Shown: positions 26,339-36,283, numbered from the stretch's first letter. The stretch is 64,000 nt of DNA from Kluyvera sp036759925 (GCF_036759925.1 NZ_JAPKIB010000014.1:55434-119433), one strand, 5' to 3'. Made by a program: numbers and translations. Notes: a model not told the origin generated them from the letters alone.

Positions 26339-26752
26339 GCTTTTTTTCTCCTTGTAAGATGTTAATAATATGTCTCATAAAAGTTAATAACAGAGGGAGA
26401 AGACGCTTTGTTTACTATTTGCGCGGCAGATCACGCAATATTGGAATTGTTCAAATAACGTTCATTTGATTCTTTGAACAAAAATAATTCCGCAGGGGGA
26501 TTTATAGAAAAATACCGATTTTTTCTTTTTTTATAACAAAAGCTTATAAATAATTACTGGTAGAAATCAGCGGTAATATGGATTTAGGCAGTGAAAAGCC
26601 CTGTTCTGAAAGGGTTGCGCGAGACACCGTGCAGATGATACTGATATTGCGCGTTAAAAACCTCTAAAAGTAAACGCAACACAAATCACCCCCTTTCAAA
26701 TGGATACCATTCCGGTTTGGCATGGTATTTTTCATTGAGGAAGTCTGCAGTT
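26339..26752. other. Divergent acs/gltP intergenic region
   Basis: This 414-base AT-rich region contains the acs promoters with a CRP site (26416-26437) and the gltP promoter. An inverted repeat ATACCAT-N11-ATGGTAT (26704-26728) lies just before the gltP ribosome site. In E. coli the nrfABCDEFG genes lie between these two genes; no trace is seen here. Confidence 0.6.
26416..26437 (-). promoter_or_regulatory. CRP site of acs
   Basis: On the minus strand the site reads TGCGTGATCTGCCGCGCAAA, about 80-100 bases upstream of the acs start codon. It closely resembles a CRP site I remember from the E. coli acs promoter, so cAMP-CRP activation is expected. Confidence 0.65.
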
Positions 26753-28066
26753 ATGAAAAAAGCTCGAATCAGCCTGGCCTGGCAAATTCTGATTGCCCTG
26801 GTGCTGGGTATTATTCTCGGTAGTTACCTGCATTATCATAGCGATAGCCGCGACTGGCTGGTTATGAATCTGTTATCACCTGCTGGCGATATATTCATCC
26901 ACCTGATTAAAATGATTGTGGTGCCAATTGTTATTTCTACGCTGATCGTGGGAATAGCCGGCGTCGGCGATGCAAAACAGTTAGGACGAATTGGCGCAAA
27001 AACCATCATCTATTTCGAAGTGATCACCACGGTAGCGATTATTATCGGTATTACCATGGCGAATGTCTTCCAGCCTGGGTCAGGGATCGACATGTCACAG
27101 CTGGCGACGGTGGACATTTCGAAATACCAAAGTACTACCGCCGAAGTGCAAAGTCACGCGCATGGTCTGATGGGCACCATCCTGTCGTTGGTGCCAACCA
27201 ATATCATCGCCTCGATGGCGAAAGGCGACATGCTGCCGATTATCTTCTTCTCGGTACTGTTTGGCCTGGGGCTCTCCTCACTGCCTGCCACCCACCGCGA
27301 ACCGCTGGTGACGGTGTTCCGTTCGATCTCTGAAACCATGTTCAAGGTCACCCACATGGTGATGCGCTACGCGCCGGTTGGCGTATTTGCGCTGATCGCC
27401 GTGACGGTGGCGAACTTCGGTTTTGCCTCGCTGTGGCCGCTGGCGAAGCTGGTGCTGCTGGTGCACTTCGCGATCCTGTTCTTCGCGCTGGTGGTGCTGG
27501 GCATCGTGGCGCGCATCTGCGGGCTGAGCATCTGGATCCTGATCCGTATCCTGAAAGACGAGCTGATTCTGGCGTACTCCACCGCCAGCTCCGAGAGCGT
27601 GCTGCCGCGCATTATCGAGAAGATGGAAGCCTACGGTGCACCGGCTTCTATCACCAGCTTCGTGGTGCCGACCGGTTACTCGTTTAACCTCGATGGTTCC
27701 ACGCTGTACCAAAGCATCGCGGCTATCTTTATCGCGCAGCTGTACGGTATCGACCTCTCTATCTGGCAGGAAATCGTGCTGGTGCTGACGCTGATGGTGA
27801 CCTCAAAAGGGATCGCGGGCGTGCCGGGCGTCTCCTTCGTGGTACTGCTGGCGACGCTGGGCAGCGTTGGTATTCCGCTGGAAGGTCTGGCATTTATTGC
27901 TGGCGTTGACCGTATCCTCGACATGGCGCGTACCGCGTTGAACGTGGTGGGTAACGCGCTGGCGGTGCTGGTTATCGCCAAGTGGGAACACAAGTTTGAC
28001 CGTAAGAAAGCGCTGGCGTATGAGCGCGAGGTGTTGGGCAGGTTTGATAAAACTGCCGATCAATAA
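26753..28066 (+). CDS. gltP: Glutamate/aspartate:proton symporter GltP
   Basis: A 437-residue DAACS-family symporter in the inner membrane. It carries the family re-entrant loop STASSESVLPRIIEKM, the NLDGSTLYQS motif (helix 7) and TSKGIAGVPGVSFVVL (second hairpin). Length equals E. coli GltP. The ATG at 26753 has TGAGGAAG upstream; the preceding in-frame start at 26717 is not supported. A long-stem terminator follows. Confidence 0.97.
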   Translation: MKKARISLAWQILIALVLGIILGSYLHYHSDSRDWLVMNLLSPAGDIFIHLIKMIVVPIVISTLIVGIAGVGDAKQLGRIGAKTIIYFEVITTVAIIIGITMANVFQPGSGIDMSQLATVDISKYQSTTAEVQSHAHGLMGTILSLVPTNIIASMAKGDMLPIIFFSVLFGLGLSSLPATHREPLVTVFRSISETMFKVTHMVMRYAPVGVFALIAVTVANFGFASLWPLAKLVLLVHFAILFFALVVLGIVARICGLSIWILIRILKDELILAYSTASSESVLPRIIEKMEAYGAPASITSFVVPTGYSFNLDGSTLYQSIAAIFIAQLYGIDLSIWQEIVLVLTLMVTSKGIAGVPGVSFVVLLATLGSVGIPLEGLAFIAGVDRILDMARTALNVVGNALAVLVIAKWEHKFDRKKALAYEREVLGRFDKTADQ

Positions 28067-28072
28067 ATAAGA

Positions 28073-28107
28073 CAATAATGCCGGGCTTGCCCGGCATTAT
28101 TGTTTTT
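28073..28107 (+). terminator. gltP terminator
   Basis: A 14-bp inverted repeat (28073-28086 with 28089-28102; the tip opens to a small loop) is followed by TTTTT. It lies six bases after gltP. Confidence 0.93.
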
Positions 28108-28120
28108 GGATTTTGGTGAA

Positions 28121-28152
28121 GATCCCGGCGGCGCTTCGCTTGGCCGGGCTAC
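28121..28152. repeat. Intergenic repeat (GTAGCCCGG type)
   Basis: CCCGGCGGCGCTTCGCTTGG followed by CCGGGCTAC, a single copy of the family also at 15498, 42529 and 54240. It lies between gltP and yjcO. Confidence 0.65.
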
Positions 28153-28185
28153 AGTAACGTAGCGCATGCGACCTCGGGGAAAAAT

Positions 28186-28875
28186 CTACTCCGCACTCAC
28201 CTTATCAAACTCTTCACACCCAGTATCAAACCCTTCCGTACAGCTCAGGTTCAACCACTGCAATGCTTTCTGTTTGTTCTGCAGAATAAACCCTTTCTCG
28301 CCGCTCAGGAACATCATCCCGGCCCAGTATTCGGCATAGCCGGTGCGGGAGAGTGCGGAACTGTTTTTGAAGTAGTCCGTTGCCTTTTCGTCATCTTCCT
28401 TCACACCCACGCCGTTGGCGTAAATCAGCCCCAGCAGCATTTGCGCGTCCACCGCGAAATCGCTCTCGGCGTTCATTGATGCCTGCTGGAGTAGCGTAAT
28501 CGCCCGCGGGTAGTCGGTTTGCCCGGCCTGGCTGTTGATAAGAATACGCGCCAGGATCACTTCGCCGGCACGGCTGCCTGCTTTAGCGGCCTTCTCGGCC
28601 AGCGCTTTGGCTTCGACATAGTCGAGGCTTACCGGGTTGGTAATTTTAATCTGCGCCAGCAGGGCGCAGGCATCGGCATCGCCGCTATCGGCGGATTTTT
28701 GCGCCCAGAATTCGGCTTTACTCAGGTCGCCGGAGCTAAACCAGGTATCGGCCAGATAGTATTGCGCCCGTGCGTCTCCCGCTTCGGCGGCTTTCAGGTA
28801 TTGGCTGCCCGGCTCGTCGGCGTACGCTGACAGCGCCGTCAGGCATAACCATAGCATTGCAAAAAGTCGTGTCAT
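28186..28875 (-). CDS. yjcO: YjcO, Sel1-repeat periplasmic protein
   Basis: A 229-residue protein, the same length as E. coli YjcO. A signal peptide ends at AYADE (about residue 19). Then come five or so Sel1-like repeats of the pattern AxxGxxxAxxxLA, for example AAEAGDARAQYYLAD and KSADSGDADACALLA. Sel1 repeats form a helical solenoid for protein binding; the partner is unknown. It is downstream of fdhF but separated by a terminator. Confidence 0.92.
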   Translation of the reverse strand: MTRLFAMLWLCLTALSAYADEPGSQYLKAAEAGDARAQYYLADTWFSSGDLSKAEFWAQKSADSGDADACALLAQIKITNPVSLDYVEAKALAEKAAKAGSRAGEVILARILINSQAGQTDYPRAITLLQQASMNAESDFAVDAQMLLGLIYANGVGVKEDDEKATDYFKNSSALSRTGYAEYWAGMMFLSGEKGFILQNKQKALQWLNLSCTEGFDTGCEEFDKVSAE

Positions 28876-28926
28876 TTTATTATGTAGGTTGTCGAGGAAG
28901 GGGGCAGTATAAAGAGATTGGCAGGA

Positions 28927-28954
28927 TAAAAAAACGCCCCCGAATGGGGGCGTT
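28927..28954 (-). terminator. fdhF terminator
   Basis: ACGCCCCC (28934-28941), loop, GGGGGCGT (28946-28953); on the minus strand the hairpin is followed by TTTTTTATCC. It lies just after the fdhF stop. Confidence 0.9.
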
Positions 28955-28967
28955 GAAACGAGTCCGC

Positions 28968-31115
28968 TTAGCCCATTGCGCTTTCGCGCAGTCCGGCCTT
29001 CAGCTTCGTATACTCATCAATAACATACTGCTCTGCGGCACGCTGGTCAGCAATTGGCTCAACGTTCACGGCACAGTATTTATACTCAGGCGTTTTGGTA
29101 ATCGGGCTTAAGTTCTCGGTTACCAGCTCATTACAGGGCCCAATCCACCACTGGTAGGTCATGTAAATCGCGCCTTTGTTCGGACGATCGCTCACGGCGG
29201 CACGGGTGATGACGCGGCCTTTGCGGGAATTCACCCACACCAGCGCTTCATCTTCAATGCCTAAACGCGCGGCATCCGCGGTGTTGATCTGGGCATAGCC
29301 TGGTTCATCCGCCAGTGCTGCCAGCGCGGCACAGTTACCGGTCATCGAACGGCAAGAGTAATGGCCGACTTCACGCACCGTCGACAGTACCATCGGATAC
29401 TGCTCGGTCAGCTTGTCGATTGGCGCTACCCAGTCGCAGGTGAAGAACTGCGCCATCCCGTTCGGGGTGTCGAACTTCTCTTTAAAGAGGTAAGACGTCC
29501 CCTGGTCAGCGTCGGACTCATCGCGGCAAGGCCACATCACATAGCCGAGTTCACCCATTTTCTCGTAGGTGGCACCGTAGAAATCAGGGCACAGGCCACG
29601 CAACTCATCCCAGATTTCCTGAGTGTTGTTGTAGTGCATCTTGTAGCCCATACGGGTGGCGATTTCACTGATGATCTGCCAGTCCGTTTTCAGGTCCCAC
29701 TTCGGCTCAACGGCTTTAAAGAAGCGCTGGAAGCCACGGTCAGCGGCCGTGAATACACCTTCATGCTCGCCCCATGACGTAGACGGTAAAATAACGTCTG
29801 CGGCAGCAGCGGTTTTGGTCATGAAGATATCCTGGACGATAACCAGTTCCAGATCTTCGAAGCCTTTACGCACCGCGGAAAGCTCGGCGTCGGTCTGTAA
29901 TGGATCTTCACCCATGATGTACGCGGCGCGAACTTCACCATGCGCGGCACGGTGCGGCAGTTCGCTGATGCGATAGCCGGTATGCGCAGGCAGGCTTTCC
30001 ACGCCCCAGGCTTTGGCGAATTTCTCGCGGTTAGCCGGGTTGTTCACGTACTGATAGCCCGGATAGGTATCCGGCAGTGCGCCCATATCGCAGGCACCCT
30101 GAACGTTGTTCTGACCGCGAACTGGGTTCACGCCCACGCTTGGCTTACCGAGGTTACCGGTCAGCATCGCGAGGCTGGTCAGCGAGCGGACGGTTTCCAC
30201 GCCCTGATAGAACTGGGTAACACCCATGCCCCACAGGATGGCCGCGCTTTTCGCACCGGCATACATACGCGCACACTGACGAATTTCCTGTGCGCTGACG
30301 CCGGTAATATCTTCGACGGACTCCGGCGTATAGCCTTCGACAATCTTGCTGTACTCTTCAAAACCATCGGTACGGCTAGCGACGAACGCTTTGTCGTACA
30401 GGTTTTCTTCAATAATGACATGACCTATAGCGTTGAGCAGCGCGATGTTCGAGCCGTTTTTCAACGCGATATGCATATCGGCAATGCGCGCGGTTTCAAT
30501 TTTGCGCGGATCGCAGACGATGATTTTCGCCCCTTTACGTTTGGCGTTAATCACGTGATTCGCCACGATAGGGTGGGAATCAGCCGGGTTGTACCCGAAG
30601 ATAAAGACTAGGTCAGTGTCATCAATTTCGTTGATGGCATTGCTCATTGCGCCGTTACCGACCGATTGGTGCAGACCTGCAACCGAAGGGCCGTGTCAGA
30701 CGCGTGCGCAGCAGTCGACGTTGTTAGTACCAATCGCCGCACGCGCAAATTTTTGCATGACGTAGTTTGTTTCGTTACCCGTTCCGCGTGAGGAACCGGT
30801 AGTCTGAATGGCATCCGGGCCGTATTTCGCTTTGATCGCGTTCAGGCGGTCAGCCACGTAATTCAGCGCTTCGTCCCAGGAGACGGATTCCAGCTTGCCG
30901 CCACGTTGGCGACGGATCATTGGGGTTTTCAGGCGTGGCGTCAGGATCTGGGTATCGTTAATAAAATCCCAGCCATAATAGCCTTTCAGACACAGGGTAC
31001 CCTGGTTGGTTTTCCCCTGAGCCGCCTCTGCCCGGACGATTTTTCCGTTATCGACCACCAGGTTGATTTTGCAACCTGATGCGCAATACGGGCAAACCGT
31101 GACGACTTTTTTCAT
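28968..31115 (-). CDS. fdhF: Formate dehydrogenase H, selenoprotein
   Basis: A 715-residue molybdopterin enzyme that oxidises formate to CO2 in the formate hydrogenlyase complex. The in-frame TGA at 30696-30698 (codon 140) encodes selenocysteine, not a stop: it reads V-Sec-H-G-P-S-V-A-G and the reading frame continues to 28968. The N-terminal [4Fe-4S] ligands are Cys8, Cys11, Cys15 and Cys42. Total length equals E. coli FdhF. A sigma-54 promoter lies upstream. Automatic gene callers will split this into two genes or call it broken. Confidence 0.97.
30655..30698 (-). promoter_or_regulatory. Bacterial SECIS element in fdhF mRNA
   Basis: The mRNA from the UGA onward reads UGACACGGCCC and then a stem whose loop has GGUCUG, nearly identical to the E. 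coli fdhF SECIS. SelB bound to this hairpin inserts selenocysteine at the UGA. Confidence 0.9.
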
Positions 31116-31166
31116 CGGTCTCGCTCCAGTTAATCAAATCGCGCATACGCGCTGTCGCCCTCAGTA

Positions 31167-31182
31167 TGCATCTTTTATGCCA
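31167..31182 (-). promoter_or_regulatory. Sigma-54 promoter of fdhF
   Basis: On the minus strand TGGCATAAAAGATGCA has the GG-N10-GC of -24/-12 promoters and lies about 50 bases before the fdhF start. It should be driven by FhlA with formate. Confidence 0.88.
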
Positions 31183-31249
31183 CTTTTTTATTGTGGGCAT
31201 ACCCTGATAATACGGGTGATTCTTGGACAAAACGCTGACGAAAAACAGG

Positions 31250-31272
31250 CTGTCGTCATATTTGACGTGTCG
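31250..31272 (-). promoter_or_regulatory. Candidate FhlA upstream activator site
   Basis: An inverted repeat CGTCA-TATT-TGACG (31254-31267) flanked by TGTCG on both sides lies about 85 bases upstream of the sigma-54 promoter, the right place for an FhlA enhancer site. Identification rests on position and symmetry. Confidence 0.5.
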
Positions 31273-31368
31273 AAGGGAAAAACGGGTGACGTTCCTGGGG
31301 GAGAACCGATCCCGGAGTCGGCGCTGGCGCGCCTCGCCCGAGCAGCGCGACGCCGGGGCGGTTCCGGC

Positions 31369-32823
31369 CTACTTAACCGGCGCGGCCTGATAACCGCCGC
31401 CCAGCGTTTTAATCAGCTGAATCCCTTGCACCACGCGCTGGGTGTCGAGCATCAGCAGCGACATCTCTTCCGCCAGCACCGGCAGGCGCGCTTCGGTGGC
31501 CTGCAGCCGGCTGCCGAGCCCACGGTTGAAGGCGGCTTCGGCGGCGCTTTGGCTATAGCGGGTGGCATCGACGCGTTCGGCCTGCATCGCGCGTTCATCG
31601 TTCAGCGTTTGCAGGCGCGTACCGCCGATCGCCACGTCGCGAACGGCGTTAAGGACCGACTGGTTGTAGCGTTCAATCAGCATATTGCTGCCCGCGCGCG
31701 CGTTTTTCAGATTAGCGTTCAATCGCCCGCCGTCGAACAGCGGCAGACGCAGGCCGGGGATGACGTTAATCTGCCGACTGGTGCTCTTGAACAGCTCGTC
31801 AATATGGATGGCGTCCAACCCGAAGAAGACCTTGAGATCGAAGCTTGGGTAGAACAGCGCCCGCGCGGCCTCCACCTGGTCGAGGGAGGCCTGCACGTAC
31901 CAGCGCATGGCCTGCAAATCCGGGCGGCGTGCGAGCAGATCGTAAGAGAGCATCGGCGGGATACCCACCTGCACCTGCGGCAGCGCCGCTGGTTTTATCT
32001 CCGTCAGCCCGTTCGCCCCTGCGCCCATCAGCGCCCGCAGCGATTCGCGAGTCTCTTTGATTTGCCCTTTGACGGCGGCTATCTGCTTATCCACTGCCAG
32101 CATCTGTGCGCGCGCGCCGTGATAAGGCACCTTCGCCTCCAGCCCCTGCGCGACTTTGCTCTGGTGCGCTCGCACCGCGTAGTCAATCACGTCGTGGGTT
32201 TGCTGTAGCAGGTCGAGCATCTGATAGCTCGCCTGAATGCTGTAATAAAGCTGCGCCACGCCGGTCGACAGCGCCAGTTCTACCGCCGCCGTTTCGGCAA
32301 GCGCAGCGTTTTGCGCGCCAATGGCCGCCGAGACGGCAGAACGGTGTACGCCCCATAGGTCGAGATCCAACCCGGCGACCAGACCGACGGTTGCCTCGGT
32401 GTAGTAAGGGCCGTCCATGCCCAGACGCGGCGCGTCCAGGGCGTAAGGGCCGAGGAAGCCGTTGGCTGACGCGCGCTGGCGGTTAACCATCCCCAGCGCT
32501 GCCATTTGCAGCCGCGACCCGGCCTCGAGTAAATCAGCCTGTGATTGCGCTTTCTCTTCGCGTAGCCGGGCTTCGGCTAACGTGTGCGACCCCGCCAGCG
32601 TTTTTTCAATCAGCGCCGTGAGCTGCGGGTCATTAAACTGCCGCCACCACTGCGCCTGCGGCCAGCCCTGGCTGGCGAGATGGATATCGTTAGCCAACGT
32701 TATCTGCCCCGGCAACAGTTGCGCATGGGGGGCGGAATCGCTGCGGATCAGCGCGCAGCCGGAGAGCGTGGCGGTGCTGCTCAACAGGCTACACAGCAGA
32801 ATGCGAAAAAGGGTTCGGGTCAT
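31369..32823 (-). CDS. mdtP: Outer membrane efflux lipoprotein MdtP
   Basis: A 484-residue TolC/OprM-family outer membrane channel. The signal peptide ends in a lipobox (TATLSGC, cysteine near residue 22), so it is a lipoprotein; two helical-barrel repeats follow with coiled-coil patterns. It is the last gene of mdtNOP: its ATG overlaps the mdtO stop (ATGA at 32820-32823). The family exports aromatic compounds such as sulfa drugs and puromycin in E. coli. E. coli MdtP has 488 residues. Confidence 0.93.
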   Translation of the reverse strand: MTRTLFRILLCSLLSSTATLSGCALIRSDSAPHAQLLPGQITLANDIHLASQGWPQAQWWRQFNDPQLTALIEKTLAGSHTLAEARLREEKAQSQADLLEAGSRLQMAALGMVNRQRASANGFLGPYALDAPRLGMDGPYYTEATVGLVAGLDLDLWGVHRSAVSAAIGAQNAALAETAAVELALSTGVAQLYYSIQASYQMLDLLQQTHDVIDYAVRAHQSKVAQGLEAKVPYHGARAQMLAVDKQIAAVKGQIKETRESLRALMGAGANGLTEIKPAALPQVQVGIPPMLSYDLLARRPDLQAMRWYVQASLDQVEAARALFYPSFDLKVFFGLDAIHIDELFKSTSRQINVIPGLRLPLFDGGRLNANLKNARAGSNMLIERYNQSVLNAVRDVAIGGTRLQTLNDERAMQAERVDATRYSQSAAEAAFNRGLGSRLQATEARLPVLAEEMSLLMLDTQRVVQGIQLIKTLGGGYQAAPVK

Positions 32824-34775
32824 GATGGGGTGGCTCCTTGCGCCTGTTCCCCGGCGCGTTCGGCCGGGGAGGTCCAATCGGGTAAACGGGCTATTTGCTG
32901 CGCGACGCGCTGTGCATGTTCGCTCTGCTCCGGTGAGAGTGGCGGAGCGGAGGCTGTGCCCTGCGCCAGCGCGGCGGCATACTGCTCCAGCGCTTCGGCA
33001 AGCGCCGGTTCCGGTGCCTCAGCACCATCCCAGGCGTAGAGGATCGCGCGGCCCGAACGAATCACGCTCTGACAGTGAGCAAGATGGGTAGCCTGGTGGG
33101 GTTCCAGCGCCACGCGCTCGCACATCTCCTCGCAGGCATTAAAGGCCGCGTGGCAGCCAATGCGCAGCTTGAGATAGTCATGCTGCGTTGCCGGGGATTG
33201 TTGCGGGAGGCGCAGCAGTTTGCCGAGCATCCCTAACGCACCAGCCAGCTTGTGCCGCAGAGGGACGGCTTCGCTTTCCGGCCAGATAAAGGTGTAGATA
33301 GCGGCGGAGACGGCGGTGCCGATCAGGATCCCAACGGCGCGATCGCGGATCTCCACCAGGTCGTAGGCCGGGCCATAAACGTTCTCGAGCGTGGCGAGGG
33401 CGAAGGTGACGATCATCTGGGTGCCAATATAGGACGATCGTTCCGATCCGGTCGCTATCCAGGCGCCAAACAGGAAGATAGGCGCCAGTACGGCGAGCAG
33501 TTCAACGATGCCGTCCAGCCACGGCATAATGGCGATCGTCACCAGCAGCGCCAGCAGTGCACCGGCCAGCGCGCCGCCGAAGCGCAGCGCCATTTTCTGG
33601 TAGGAAGAGCCGATGCTGGGGTTGGCAACAATAATGCAGGTCAGCATGCAGGTGTGAATGCCTTCCCAATCAACGCCGGAATAGAAGATAAAGCAGATCA
33701 GGCAGGCCAGCAGCGTTTTGAGGGCATAACGTAGGTAGGCCGGGTTGGTAAAGGCATCCGCTGCGAATGACGGCGTTTTGGCGGCGGGGGGCGGCGGCGT
33801 GTCGGGGTCCATCAGGCCGAGCTGGCGCAGCTGTTCGCAGAGATTCTCCAGTCCGCAGGCGTTGGCCGCTGCGCGTTCCTCGGCGCTGAGCTGCCATGCG
33901 CTTTGCCACGGTTTACCCTCGGTGACTGCCTGCCGCAGCGAGAGGATTTCCGCCCTCAACCGTGCGATGAACGCCGGGGCTGGCGCGGCAGTGGCGGCAT
34001 CGTAGCGGTTCAGCGTGCTGTACAGATAGCTCACGGTATTGACGCCGTTTTGCCACCAGGCGCAGCGCGCTTTCCAGTCGGCATCGTCGGCCATGCAAAA
34101 GACATTCAGCTTTTGCAGCGCCAGAATTTCCCGCTCGACGTCGGTTTCCGCCAGCGGTGCGCCTTCGCCTGCCAGCCGTTTGAGGGCGTCATCCAGCCGG
34201 GCGCAGAGCGCTTCTCGCATCTGAGTTCCGGCGCGGCTGGGGAACCACAACACGCCCATCAGCACCATCAGCAGCGCGGGGTAGAGGCCTACCACGATGC
34301 ACCACAGCGTCAAGCGTACAACCACTTCGGGATAGTCGAGCATGCCGGGAAAGCTCTGACCGTAAATGGCGACGATAGCCACCGCGAAGAAGACCAATCC
34401 CAGCCGATGAGTGCGCATCATAAACATGCAGCCCAGCAGGATCAGGCTGGCGATGATAAGACGCACCAGCGGGTAGCTGTAGGCCCATTTGTAGAGCAGA
34501 AATAGGCTGCCAATCTCCAGCACCGTGGCGACGACAAACAGTATCGCCACGAATTTGGTGTAAAACGCGTTGGATTGAATGCCGTAGAACAGCACCGCCA
34601 GCGAAATGGCGAGAAACGGGATTTCGAAGGTCATCGAGATAAGCACGACCAGCAGGCAGCCAATCCACAGCTGAAGCGTCTGCGGCAACCGGCCGGGACG
34701 ACGCTCGCTCAGCTCCTTATGGAAAAACGCCAGCAGCCTGACCAGCGGCAGCGGCAGGTAATGGAGCGCGTTCAT
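32820..34775 (-). CDS. mdtO: FUSC-family efflux inner membrane protein MdtO
   Basis: A 651-residue fusaric-acid-resistance-type (FUSC/aromatic acid exporter) protein with two blocks of about five to six membrane helices (roughly 25-175 and 355-495) separated by cytoplasmic domains. It is somewhat shorter than the E. coli protein (683 as I recall). Its start overlaps the mdtN stop by one base. It forms the inner membrane part of the MdtNOP pump. Confidence 0.92.
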   Translation of the reverse strand: MNALHYLPLPLVRLLAFFHKELSERRPGRLPQTLQLWIGCLLVVLISMTFEIPFLAISLAVLFYGIQSNAFYTKFVAILFVVATVLEIGSLFLLYKWAYSYPLVRLIIASLILLGCMFMMRTHRLGLVFFAVAIVAIYGQSFPGMLDYPEVVVRLTLWCIVVGLYPALLMVLMGVLWFPSRAGTQMREALCARLDDALKRLAGEGAPLAETDVEREILALQKLNVFCMADDADWKARCAWWQNGVNTVSYLYSTLNRYDAATAAPAPAFIARLRAEILSLRQAVTEGKPWQSAWQLSAEERAAANACGLENLCEQLRQLGLMDPDTPPPPAAKTPSFAADAFTNPAYLRYALKTLLACLICFIFYSGVDWEGIHTCMLTCIIVANPSIGSSYQKMALRFGGALAGALLALLVTIAIMPWLDGIVELLAVLAPIFLFGAWIATGSERSSYIGTQMIVTFALATLENVYGPAYDLVEIRDRAVGILIGTAVSAAIYTFIWPESEAVPLRHKLAGALGMLGKLLRLPQQSPATQHDYLKLRIGCHAAFNACEEMCERVALEPHQATHLAHCQSVIRSGRAILYAWDGAEAPEPALAEALEQYAAALAQGTASAPPLSPEQSEHAQRVAQQIARLPDWTSPAERAGEQAQGATPS

Positions 34776-35806
34776 TATTGCGACTCAAGGCTGGCAACCG
34801 CCGACGCGCCGATACGGAACATGTCAGCGTCCGGGTTATCGACCATGATTTTCACCGGGAAGCGCTGGGCCACGCGCACCCAGTTGATCGAACGGGAGAC
34901 GCGCGGCAGGCCGCCGAGCACGATACCGCCGTCGTCTGGTAGCACGCCGTAGCCAATGGAATCGACCTTGCCGGTAAACGTTTTGCCGCTGTCGCTCATC
35001 AGGCGCAGGGTGGCGGGGGAACCTGCGCGGATGTTGCTTAACTCGGTTTCACGGAAGTTGGCAATCACGTACCAGTGGCGGGTGTCGATGAGGGTGAAAA
35101 TAGGGCGCATGGCGGAGGCGAACTGCCCGATGGAGGTTTTCAGCGACACCACGCGGCCGTCGAACGGCGCGCGCACGGTGGCCATCTCGAGGTGCAGTTT
35201 GGTCAGCTCAATATCCGCTTCCACTGCCACACGCTGGGCGACCAGCGCATCCACGCCGCTGACGGCGCTGGCGGCCTGTTGCGCCTGCAGCAGCACGGCG
35301 TTGAGATCGGCTTCGCTGGCGCGCTGCGCGGTGCGCGCACGGTCAACGTCTTCCGCCGAGACAAATCCCTGCGAGAGCAGCGGTTCGGTGCGGCGCAGCG
35401 TATCGCTGGCGAGTTTAGCCGCCGCGCGCGCTTTGCCGACGGACGCCTCAACGGAGCCCGCCGCAAATTTTTGCGCATCGACGCTGCGCTGGGTCAGCAT
35501 GATCTGTTTGTCCAGCGCCGCCAGCGAGGCTTCGGCCTTTGCCAGATTGGCCTCATAAGGGCGAGGGTCGATGCGGAAAAGCAGATCGCCCTGCTTGACC
35601 TGCTGGTTATCGCGCACCGCCAGCTCAATAATGCGCCCGCTCACTTCCGGGACCACGTCGATAGTGTCGGCAGAGGCATAGGCATCGTTAGTTGAAGGCG
35701 CGCTATCAATACGCCAGATAACCCAGATCAGGACAATCAACGCGAGCAGCGTCAGCGCCAGGGCCGGTATTTTGTTGCGAAGAGTTTTATTCTGCGAGCT
35801 TTCCAT
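34775..35806 (-). CDS. mdtN: Membrane fusion protein MdtN
   Basis: A 343-residue HlyD-type periplasmic adaptor, identical in length to E. coli MdtN. One N-terminal helix (about 13-33) is followed by a biotinyl-lipoyl half (VSGRIIELAVRDNQQVKQGDLLF), a long coiled coil with Ala/Gln-rich heptads (80-190) and a beta-barrel. It links MdtO to the outer membrane channel MdtP. GAGATG precedes the start at 35806; ytcA is 19 bases upstream. Confidence 0.94.
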   Translation of the reverse strand: MESSQNKTLRNKIPALALTLLALIVLIWVIWRIDSAPSTNDAYASADTIDVVPEVSGRIIELAVRDNQQVKQGDLLFRIDPRPYEANLAKAEASLAALDKQIMLTQRSVDAQKFAAGSVEASVGKARAAAKLASDTLRRTEPLLSQGFVSAEDVDRARTAQRASEADLNAVLLQAQQAASAVSGVDALVAQRVAVEADIELTKLHLEMATVRAPFDGRVVSLKTSIGQFASAMRPIFTLIDTRHWYVIANFRETELSNIRAGSPATLRLMSDSGKTFTGKVDSIGYGVLPDDGGIVLGGLPRVSRSINWVRVAQRFPVKIMVDNPDADMFRIGASAVASLESQ

Positions 35807-35825
35807 GAGCGCATCTCAATGTGAG

Positions 35826-36101
35826 TTAGAAAAAGACCAGCCAGACCAGCATGGAGTAAAGAGCAAAGAGGGCGGTATAAATCACGCTGGCCAATGCCAG
35901 TGAGGGGTATCGATTAAGGATAATTCGCCGTGAAATAAGCGTCAGGATAACGCCAATAATAAGACAGAAGAGCCAGCCAGGGTAATAGGCGCCAATGACC
36001 GGGATGGCGGGGGATAACGAACACCCCGTCAGCCCTAGCGCGGGCATCAGGCAGGCCATTTTTTCTAGCGCTATCCTAATCCTGGATTTTATGATTTGCA
36101 T
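35826..36101 (-). CDS. ytcA: YtcA, small membrane lipoprotein
   Basis: A 91-residue protein (same length as E. coli YtcA). A lipobox LGLTGC at the N-terminal end and two transmembrane helices, with the shared block CSLSPAIPVIGAYYP. It heads the ytcA-mdtNOP operon and probably belongs to the efflux system (DUF1656-like). AGGATG at 36111-36116 supports the ATG at 36101 over longer in-frame starts. Confidence 0.9.
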   Translation of the reverse strand: MQIIKSRIRIALEKMACLMPALGLTGCSLSPAIPVIGAYYPGWLFCLIIGVILTLISRRIILNRYPSLALASVIYTALFALYSMLVWLVFF

Positions 36102-36283
36102 AATAGAATACATCCTGTGTATTTCTAACAATATTTATGATGAATATAAAATAGTCATGGGAAGAGACAGTATGGCTATTTTTTCGCGGGAGAAAAATAG
36201 CTTTATTTTCCTGTCGCATTCATAACTTATTAAAATTTTATATTTCTTACGACTGTTGCCATACCTATTGTGAATTTTAATAG

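Noticed and set aside
30696..31115. Separate short formate dehydrogenase fragment, or frameshifted fdhF
   Set aside because: The UGA at codon 140 is the known selenocysteine position and a SECIS follows, so it is one intact gene.
31297..31372. Another GC-rich intergenic repeat after mdtP
   Set aside because: It is GC-rich with GCCGGGGCGG and GGCCTAC pieces, but the match to the repeat families is too weak to list.
31063..32208. 381-codon open frame opposite mdtP and the fdhF promoter
   Set aside because: Antisense shadow crossing two genes and a sigma-54 promoter.
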